Source of the DNA: Acidobacteriota bacterium
GTDB lineage: Bacteria > Acidobacteriota > Blastocatellia > Pyrinomonadales > Pyrinomonadaceae
Length of the DNA: 8,396 nt
Reading direction: 5' to 3'
Assembly (NCBI GenBank): GCA_013698055.1
Contig: JACCVS010000756.1
Location: 1-8,396 of the forward strand
Made by a program: the position numbers and the translations under genes. Shown piece after piece: positions 1-4,423 of this stretch. The notes under the pieces are model-generated. The model had not been told where the DNA came from, made no database searches, and worked only from the letters and a program-made list of their open reading frames with translations. Every line of letters starts with the position of its first letter. Position 1 is the stretch's first letter.

Positions 1-2
1 GA

Positions 3-302
3 TGGGTTTTGGTCGCGCCCGAAGGTTCCGAAGAATGTTGCTTACTACTTGCGAAAGGTGTCGGCGAGGAGCAGAGAAGCAGAATCGGTAATCAGACAGG
101 CGGGCGCGTTTTTCTATTTCTCAAGACCGACGACTTTTGGAGAGACTATAGGAATATGCAGCAACAAGGCATAACTTTTGTCAGAGAACCCAAAACGGAA
201 GAATACGGGACGGTCGCCGTCTTTGAAGATTTGTACGGCAATCTTTGGGATTTAGTTGAGTTCAAAAAGGAGGATAGCGTTAGCCCGGTTTCTACTCTCT
301 AG
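3..302 (+). CDS. VOC (glyoxalase/bleomycin-resistance fold) family protein, 3' part
   Basis: This is the C-terminal part of a small vicinal-oxygen-chelate fold protein. The frame is open to the left edge (W-V-L-V-A-P-E from base 3), so the true start lies outside the window; the TTG at 9 is only the first possible start codon inside it. About 99 residues are visible. The diagnostic part is the end: a strand-helix-strand block with FLKTDDFW, then GITFVREP, then YGTVAVFEDLYGNLWDLVEF, the usual closing beta-strand and metal-site glutamate region of VOC modules (F-x-D-x-x-G-N-x-W-D-L-V-E). VOC proteins include glyoxalase I, dioxygenases and antibiotic-binding proteins; the substrate cannot be told from this fragment. 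The short charged tail after VEF (KKEDSVSPVSTL) is not part of the fold. It is followed 41 bases later by a toxin-antitoxin-like pair and shares its lower GC. Family call is firm, function open. Confidence 0.85.
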   Translation, partial: WVLVAPEGSEECCLLLAKGVGEEQRSRIGNQTGGRVFLFLKTDDFWRDYRNMQQQGITFVREPKTEEYGTVAVFEDLYGNLWDLVEFKKEDSVSPVSTL

Positions 303-343
303 CCTGAAGATTTTGATATGATTGCGACGCGAGGTAATGAGCT

Positions 344-571
344 ATGCCTGAGACACCTTTAATCCAACGTTCTGACGACATTCTTGGCGGCACACCTGTC
401 TTTGCCGGCACTCGCGTTCCTGTGCAGACCCTCTTTGATTATCTCGAAGAAGGCGAGAGCCTCGACGAGTTTCTTGATGATTTCCCTGCTGTCAGCAAAG
501 AGCAGGCTGTGAGGTTGCTTGAGAAAATGAAAGAAGCATTACTGGCGCAGGAATATGAAAGTGTTGCTTGA
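344..571 (+). CDS. DUF433 family protein, probable antitoxin
   Basis: A 75-residue protein matching the DUF433 pattern almost throughout: D-x-x-x-GGTPVFAGTRVPVQTLFDYLEEG (residues 12-37), then S-L-D-E-F-L-D-D-FP (39-48), and a C-terminal helix beginning at the S-K-E-Q-A-V segment (51-56). DUF433 proteins are small helical, helix-turn-helix-like proteins often encoded directly before a PIN-like DUF5615 gene, where they are taken to be the antitoxin. That is exactly the arrangement here: the downstream DUF5615 gene starts inside this gene (17-base overlap), so translation of the two is probably coupled. The ATG at 344 is supported by a Shine-Dalgarno-like GAGGT at 331-335, eight bases upstream. 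The family often autoregulates its own promoter, but no clear operator can be seen here. The family call is secure; antitoxin activity is inferred from context. Confidence 0.9.
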   Translation: MPETPLIQRSDDILGGTPVFAGTRVPVQTLFDYLEEGESLDEFLDDFPAVSKEQAVRLLEKMKEALLAQEYESVA

Positions 572-878
572 TGAGTGTGTGCCGCGCAAGTTAGAGCGAG
601 AGTTGGCGGAACATGAAGTGATTACAATTACCGAGCAAGGATGGTCAGGCGTCAAGAACGGGAAGCTCTTAGCATTGGCCGAAGCGGAATTTGATGTCTT
701 CCTCACCGTTGATCAGAATTTGAAATTCCAGCAGAATCTTAAAACAGTTAATATCGGGATCATTCTGTTAGTGGCGAGAAACAATCGCCTGAAAATGCTG
801 TTGCCGTTGATGCCTGAAATCAGGAAAGTCCTGGAGGAAATCAAGGCTGGCGATTTTGTCCGTGTGGGCGCAAACTAG
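555..878 (+). CDS. DUF5615 PIN-like protein, probable toxin partner
   Basis: A 107-residue PIN-like protein of the DUF5615 type. The N-terminus KVLLDECVPRKL (residues 2-13) holds the first acidic pair (D6, E7). W30-S-G-V-K-N-G (30-36) and L-A-L-A-E-A-E-F-D-V-F-L-T-V-D-Q-N-L (39-56) give the second conserved acidic site (D53) and the following Asn of the D-x-N signature. PIN folds are Mg-dependent ribonucleases with clustered acidic residues; DUF5615 members retain only part of the set, and nuclease activity has to be treated as unproven. The gene starts at an ATG that overlaps the 3' end of the DUF433 gene by 17 bases, in a different frame, preceded by AGGA at 549-552. It ends 18 bases before carA, so read-through into carA is possible. 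Composition is distinctly AT-richer than carA. Family assignment is confident; toxin role is inferred from the pairing. Confidence 0.9.
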   Translation: MKVLLDECVPRKLERELAEHEVITITEQGWSGVKNGKLLALAEAEFDVFLTVDQNLKFQQNLKTVNIGIILLVARNNRLKMLLPLMPEIRKVLEEIKAGDFVRVGAN

Positions 879-896
879 CGACTCCTTAACTTCTCA

Positions 897-1997
897 ATGG
901 CTCTCAACGATTCAAAACCAGCACTGCTCGCGCTCGAAGATGGGCGCAAGTTTCGTGGACGCTCGTGGGGGGCGGAGGGCGAGACGTGCGGCGAGATGGT
1001 CTTCAATACTTCGATGTCAGGGTATCAGGAGATTCTGACCGACCCGTCCTACGCCGGGCAGATCGTCTGCATGACGTATCCGCTGATTGGCAACTACGGT
1101 GTGACGAGCAAGGATGCGGAATCCTCGCGCCCGTGGGTCGAGGGCTTCGTCGTGCGCGAAGCGAGCCGCGTGGCGTCAAACTGGCGCGCGGAAGAGACAC
1201 TCGATGCTTACCTGAAGCGTTGGAAGACTGTCGCCATCGAAGGCATTGACACGCGCTCTCTGGTTCGTCACATCCGCGACAAGGGAGCGATGCGAGCCTG
1301 CCTTTCAACCATTGATCTTGATGAAGCGAGCCTCGTTGAGAAAGCCAGGCAGTCGCCCGCGATGGATAACAGGGAATTGGCGAGCGTGGTCACTTGCGAA
1401 CGGCCTTACGAGATTCCATCCGAAGGCGAAGAGCGTTTTCACGTCGTCTGCTACGACTTCGGAGTTAAGACGAATTCTCTGCACGAACTCGCGCGAATGA
1501 ATTGTCGGGTCACGGTCGTGCCTGCCAACACGCCCGCATCGGAAGTTATAAACTTGAAGCCGGATGGAATTTATCTTTCAAACGGGCCGGGCGATCCGGC
1601 CTCGATGACAAAGGTTATTGGGGAAGTCCGCCGCGTGGCCGAATCGGGCGTGCCCACGTTCGGCATCTGCTTCGGGCATCAATTGCTGGGGCGAGCGTTT
1701 GGCGGGACAACTTACAAGCTGCAATTCGGGCATCGCGGCGGCAACCAGCCAGTCAAAGATTTACAAAACGGGTCAATCGAGATTACCTCGCACAATCACG
1801 GATTCGCCGTCGAAGCCGGGAGCTTACCCGCAGAGATCGAAGTCACGCACATCAACCTCAATGACAACTGTGTGGAAGGAATGCGTCATCGCACACTTCC
1901 TATCTTCTCGGTTCAATATCACCCCGAAGCCGCGCCCGGCCCACACGACGCCGTGCATCACTTCAAACGATTTATCGAAATGATGGAAAAACAGTGA
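897..1997 (+). CDS. carA: Carbamoyl-phosphate synthase small subunit (glutamine amidotransferase)
   Basis: A 366-residue CarA, close to the usual 360-385. It hydrolyses glutamine and channels ammonia to the large subunit CarB, making carbamoyl phosphate for pyrimidine and arginine synthesis in the cytoplasm. The N-terminal CPSase small-chain domain covers about residues 1-135 (ALLALEDGRKFRG; FNTSMSGYQEILTDPSYAGQ; IDTRSLVRHIRDKGAMRA). The class I amidotransferase domain covers about 180-360, with YLSNGPGDPA (226-235), nucleophile Cys258 in GICFGHQLLG, FGHRGGNQPV (277-286), SHNHGFAV (298-305) and catalytic His342 and Glu344 in QYHPEAAPGPHDA. The triad is complete. The ATG at 897 gives the standard N-terminus, but no good Shine-Dalgarno precedes it; initiation may depend on the upstream gene 18 bases away. 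No carB follows: the next gene is convergent. The last codons and stop lie inside a heptad-repeat palindrome. Confidence 0.97.
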   Translation: MALNDSKPALLALEDGRKFRGRSWGAEGETCGEMVFNTSMSGYQEILTDPSYAGQIVCMTYPLIGNYGVTSKDAESSRPWVEGFVVREASRVASNWRAEETLDAYLKRWKTVAIEGIDTRSLVRHIRDKGAMRACLSTIDLDEASLVEKARQSPAMDNRELASVVTCERPYEIPSEGEERFHVVCYDFGVKTNSLHELARMNCRVTVVPANTPASEVINLKPDGIYLSNGPGDPASMTKVIGEVRRVAESGVPTFGICFGHQLLGRAFGGTTYKLQFGHRGGNQPVKDLQNGSIEITSHNHGFAVEAGSLPAEIEVTHINLNDNCVEGMRHRTLPIFSVQYHPEAAPGPHDAVHHFKRFIEMMEKQ

Positions 1998-2058
1998 CAA
2001 GTGACAAGTGAAAATCTTGTTCTTGCTCGCCACTTGTCACTTTTAGCTTGTCACTGTT
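1987..2058. repeat. Heptad-repeat palindrome, family 1, copy A
   Basis: An imperfect palindrome filling the junction between convergent carA and the AI-2E gene. The left arm reads as 7-base units GTGACAA (1994-2000), GTGACAA (2001-2007), GTGAAAA (2008-2014). The right arm carries TTGTCAC (2034-2040), TTTTAGC (2041-2047), TTGTCAC (2048-2054). Perfect pairings visible are AACAGTGACAAG (1990-2001) with 2047-2058, and AAGTGACAAGTG (1999-2010) with 2031-2042. The carA stop codon (1995-1997) is inside the left arm, and the minus-strand AI-2E stop begins two bases after the right end (2060-2062). It could form a hairpin in either transcript but has no flanking U-tract. Bases 2023-2040 match 4385-4402 at 17 of 18 positions, so it is related to copy B. 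Confidence 0.85.
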
Positions 2059-2059
2059 C

Positions 2060-3436
2060 TTAGTCCATTCTTGGCATTTTGAGTTCGCCGGTGGTGAGGT
2101 CTGGACGGGCGCGTCTCATCTCATCGGGGGTGGTGTCGGAGGTCGGGTGTGCTTCTAGCCTGTCGGGGTCAGAAAGAGCGGTATGCGGCTGAGTAGTGTG
2201 AATCTCCTTGTCTGGTTCCGCAGGCGCGATGGCGGCCTCTTCGACCGGCTGCAAAATCTCCGCCACCAATCCTTCGCTGCCTCTATGCTCAAGCCAGTGG
2301 CGATAGCTGACGGTGGCGATGGCGATCACGGGAATTGACAGGAAAATTCCGGCTATGCCTGCCAGCTCGTGACCAGCCAGGATTGCCAGAATCACCGCCA
2401 GCGGGTGCAGGTGAACGCCTTGCCCGACCAGCTTCGGGTAAATAACGTAATCGTGAATGAGGCGTAAGACGCCCAGAAACAACAGCACCCAGAGCGCGGT
2501 ATAGCCGGAAGTTTCGGGACTGAAAGTCGTGATCAGCATCGCCATGCCAGCCACCACCACCGGCCCGACCAGTGGGATGAATTCCAACATGCCAGCGATC
2601 ACGCCCAGGACGAGCGGGAACGGCACGCCGAGAAGGATAAAGCCGATTGTGCAAATGGTTCCGATGAGCAGGCAGGCCGTTAGCTGCGCGCGGATGTAAG
2701 CGGCGAGCGCGCTGTTAACGTCTTGAAAGAATTCGTCGCCGCGCCAGCGCCAGCGCCCGCTCGGAAGCATCTGGAGCGCGGAGCGGCGAAAACTGTCCGC
2801 ATCTTTCAAAAGGAAGAAAGAAAGGATTGGAACCAGAATCAGCCAGGGAATGTAGCCGAGTATCACAACCGCCAGGTTTGGCAAATCGGTGGCGATGGAA
2901 TTTTTGAGCGCAGCGATTCCGCCCGTCGCGGCGTTGTTGAGGGAATCGCAGACGTTTTCTGAAATCTCGTTCCGGCGACAAAAATCGTTCAGAACTTTGA
3001 CGCGGCCTTCGGCATTGGTCTGAAACTGTGTGCTTGCATCCGAAAAGGCTTTGATCTGCTTGCTCAGTCGCGGCAGCAGAAGCCAGAGCGCAAGAATCAA
3101 TGAGCCGAAGAGAACGGCGTAAACAATCCCGAGCGCAGCAACGTGCGGCATGATAGTTTCGCGCCCGCGTACGTGGAAGGGACGGCGCACGAACTCGACG
3201 AGCGGCGCGATCAGATAAGCGAAGAAGATTGAAAGAACGATGAGCAGAATCACGCCTTCGATCCTGTACAACACCCACATCATGGCCGCGACCAGCAGGA
3301 CGATGATGATGATGCGCAGGATGGCGCGCGTCTGCGGCCAAGCGGCTTCGGCTGCCGCGACTGCCGCAGTCTCGGCGACCTCTTTTACTTCTTCTGTTTT
3401 CTCTTGCTTCTCTGGTGTGTCTTTTCTAAATTTCAA
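2060..3436 (-). CDS. AI-2E family transporter (DUF20/PerM-like membrane protein)
   Basis: A 458-residue polytopic inner-membrane protein of the AI-2E transporter family (Pfam AI-2E_transport; TqsA, YdiK and PerM relatives). Hydrophobic segments lie near residues 39-57, 61-80, 101-122, 186-210, 254-271, 273-305, 312-327 and 344-381. The family core is clear: a long soluble loop about 125-185, GYIPWLILVPILSFFLLKDAD (194-214), G-M-L-E-F-I-P-L-V-G-P (282-292), and D-Y-V-I-Y-P-K-L-V-G-Q-G-V-H-L-H-P-L (329-346) followed by G-H-E-L-A-G-I-A-G-I-F-L-S-I-P-V. Members have been linked to autoinducer-2 export, sodium/proton exchange and other solutes, so the substrate is unknown. The start is TTG at 3436, as no ATG precedes the first membrane segment; only a weak GAG lies upstream. 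The gene begins 13 bases after the PilZ stop, suggesting coupling. Odd: a charged Ala/Glu N-terminus (1-33) and a hydrophilic tail of about 60 residues (398-458). Confidence 0.9.
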   Translation of the reverse strand: MKFRKDTPEKQEKTEEVKEVAETAAVAAAEAAWPQTRAILRIIIIVLLVAAMMWVLYRIEGVILLIVLSIFFAYLIAPLVEFVRRPFHVRGRETIMPHVAALGIVYAVLFGSLILALWLLLPRLSKQIKAFSDASTQFQTNAEGRVKVLNDFCRRNEISENVCDSLNNAATGGIAALKNSIATDLPNLAVVILGYIPWLILVPILSFFLLKDADSFRRSALQMLPSGRWRWRGDEFFQDVNSALAAYIRAQLTACLLIGTICTIGFILLGVPFPLVLGVIAGMLEFIPLVGPVVVAGMAMLITTFSPETSGYTALWVLLFLGVLRLIHDYVIYPKLVGQGVHLHPLAVILAILAGHELAGIAGIFLSIPVIAIATVSYRHWLEHRGSEGLVAEILQPVEEAAIAPAEPDKEIHTTQPHTALSDPDRLEAHPTSDTTPDEMRRARPDLTTGELKMPRMD

Positions 3437-3449
3437 AATTTTCTCTGTT

Positions 3450-3812
3450 TTACAGGTGCAGGCGTTCGAGTAAGTGGTCTATCTCCTGTTGCTCTGTCAG
3501 CGACAGGTCGCGAAATTCCACGCCGAAGCTATCGCTCGTGCCATGATGGACTACTTCTCCGTGCAAAGACAATGCCTGCTCTTCATCTATTAGCAGGAGT
3601 CCAAGTTTGTCACCGGCACGCACCGCCGTGTTCTTTGGCAGATACCGGACACGCAATCCGCCAAGGCTGATATCAGCGGCCTCACCGATGCCGATGGTTT
3701 CACCGGCGCTCTCATCTTCAACAGCCAGTTTTACCTGCTCTGTGACGGGATAACGTGGAAACTTGCGCCGCTCATTACCTGAATCGCCGGATTGAATTTG
3801 AGTGTCGAACAT
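3450..3812 (-). CDS. PilZ domain protein with intact c-di-GMP motifs
   Basis: A 120-residue single-domain PilZ protein. Both c-di-GMP contact motifs are present: R-x-x-x-R as R16-K-F-P-R20 near the N-terminus, and D-x-S-x-x-G as D47-I-S-L-G-G52 on the first beta turn. The rest is the beta barrel (GLRVRYLP; AGDKLGLLLI; SLHGEVVHHG; FGVEFRDLS) and a closing helix, EQQEIDHLLERL (108-119). PilZ proteins are cytoplasmic c-di-GMP receptors that act on motility, polysaccharide export or partner proteins. The ATG at 3812 has a good Shine-Dalgarno AAAGGA (minus strand of 3819-3824) six bases upstream. It lies between another PilZ gene and the AI-2E gene on the same strand, 13 bases before the latter, so one mRNA is likely. 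A family 2 palindrome ends about nine bases before its ribosome binding site. Binding is expected from the motifs; the target is unknown. Confidence 0.92.
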   Translation of the reverse strand: MFDTQIQSGDSGNERRKFPRYPVTEQVKLAVEDESAGETIGIGEAADISLGGLRVRYLPKNTAVRAGDKLGLLLIDEEQALSLHGEVVHHGTSDSFGVEFRDLSLTEQQEIDHLLERLHL

Positions 3813-3830
3813 AGCAAATCCTTTCGAGAA

Positions 3831-3915
3831 GTTAGAATCCAGAAGTCAGAATAATAAGGCTGCAACTGCTTTTGTTTTTATTCTGACTCCTGAATTCTGG
3901 ATTCTGATTTCTGTT
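3831..3915. repeat. Heptad-repeat palindrome, family 2, copy A
   Basis: The gap between the two PilZ genes is almost entirely this element. Left-arm units: GTTAGAA (3831-3837), TCCAGAA (3838-3844), GTCAGAA (3845-3851). Right-arm units: TTCTGAC (3881-3887), TCCTGAA (3888-3894), TTCTGGA (3895-3901), TTCTGAT (3902-3908), TTCTGTT (3909-3915). AGAATCCAGAA (3834-3844) pairs with 3895-3905 and GTCAGAATAA (3845-3854) with 3878-3887. The unpaired 3888-3894 is exactly one 7-base unit. The loop resembles copy B (ATAAGGC on the left, CTTTT/TTTATTCTGAC on the right). The right end is one base from the stop of the upstream PilZ gene (3917-3919). No U-tract follows on the minus strand, so it is not a textbook terminator. 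Confidence 0.88.
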
Positions 3916-3916
3916 T

Positions 3917-4324
3917 TTAATGTGTTGTTTCCTCTTCCGCTTCCTCGTCGTCTTCGTCCTCTTCCTTTGTGGGAGGAGTGACGCGAGGCGCAGCAGGCTC
4001 CCAGACAAGCCCGCGCCATTCTTCCGTCGCGTCCAGAAGTTGGAGCGCGGCGAGCGGATGCCCGGCATTGCGCTCAAGTCGCAAGACCTCTGTGACGACT
4101 TGCAGCTTTTGTCCTTCTTCGTTGAGTACCATCAACTGCACGCGGCTGCCGACATCCGGCAACTCTCGCTGCAAATGGATGAGCGCCCCTTGAGGGCCGA
4201 CATTTTCAGTCTTGCCTTCGGCGACCATATGCTTACCCTGTTCTGTATCCCACTCGACGCGCACCACCAGCGATGCCAGATAGCGCGCCCCCGTTCTTTG
4301 CTCTGCACTGATTTGTCGGGCCAT
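3917..4324 (-). CDS. PilZ-like protein, degenerate second motif, acidic tail
   Basis: A 135-residue protein that looks like a diverged PilZ domain. R10-T-G-A-R14 fits R-x-x-x-R. The second motif position reads N41-V-G-P-Q-G46, so the expected D/N-x-S-x-x-G has Gly in place of Ser. Barrel-like strands follow (GALIHLQREL; GSRVQLMVLN; LQVVTEVLRLER; HPLAALQLLD). The C-terminus is a Pro linker and an almost unbroken acidic run (residues 121-132, EEDEDDEEAEEE). The start is well fixed: AAGGAG (minus strand of 4332-4337) lies seven bases before the ATG. It is first of three same-strand genes (this, canonical PilZ, AI-2E) and lies 97 bases after the acs stop; a family 1 palindrome fills that gap. With one changed motif it may bind c-di-GMP weakly or act as a protein-interaction PilZ. 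The fold call is moderate, since the motif match is partial. Confidence 0.72.
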   Translation of the reverse strand: MARQISAEQRTGARYLASLVVRVEWDTEQGKHMVAEGKTENVGPQGALIHLQRELPDVGSRVQLMVLNEEGQKLQVVTEVLRLERNAGHPLAALQLLDATEEWRGLVWEPAAPRVTPPTKEEDEDDEEAEEETTH

Positions 4325-4344
4325 CTTTTAACTCCTTAAAAACA

Positions 4345-4416
4345 CTGACGAGTGAGGAGTGAGAATTAGCAAGTGAAAGCGGATTTGCTCGTCACTTGTC
4401 ACTCGTCACTTGCAAC
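4345..4416. repeat. Heptad-repeat palindrome, family 1, copy B
   Basis: An imperfect palindrome between the acs stop and the PilZ-like start. Left units: CTGACGA (4345-4351), GTGAGGA (4352-4358), GTGAGAA (4359-4365), TTAGCAA (4366-4372), GTGAAAG (4373-4379). Right units: TCGTCAC (4389-4395), TTGTCAC (4396-4402), TCGTCAC (4403-4409), TTGCAAC (4410-4416). TGACGAGTGA (4346-4355) pairs perfectly with 4399-4408, and pairing extends to 4362/4392 with two mismatches. It shares TTGCTCG(C/T)CACTTGTCAC with copy A. The right end lies 7 bases before the acs stop (4424-4426). It occupies the space where a promoter for the PilZ-like gene would be expected, so it could separate acs from the PilZ cluster, but no U-tract is present. 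Confidence 0.82.
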
Positions 4417-4423
4417 TGTTTTA

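Noticed and set aside
1987..2058. Classical rho-independent terminator between carA and the AI-2E gene
   Set aside because: Stems exist but no run of T follows on either strand and the stem is not GC-rich. Annotated as a repeat; a termination role remains open.
2715..3341. 208-residue minus-strand frame overlapping the AI-2E gene
   Set aside because: It overlaps a gene with clear family motifs, and its His/Arg/Ala-rich translation matches nothing.
2060..3436. Quorum-sensing (autoinducer-2) exporter function from the family name
   Set aside because: AI-2E family members have diverse substrates and no luxS or lsr gene is in the window, so only the family is claimed.
3831..3915. CRISPR-like array
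   Set aside because: Units are 7 bases, contiguous and without spacers, and arranged as inverted arms rather than direct repeats with unique spacers.
3920..4339. 139-residue plus-strand frame over the PilZ-like gene
   Set aside because: It mirrors the minus-strand gene; the acidic tail read backwards gives a Phe/Leu-rich start that mimics a signal. The minus-strand gene has a strong ribosome site.
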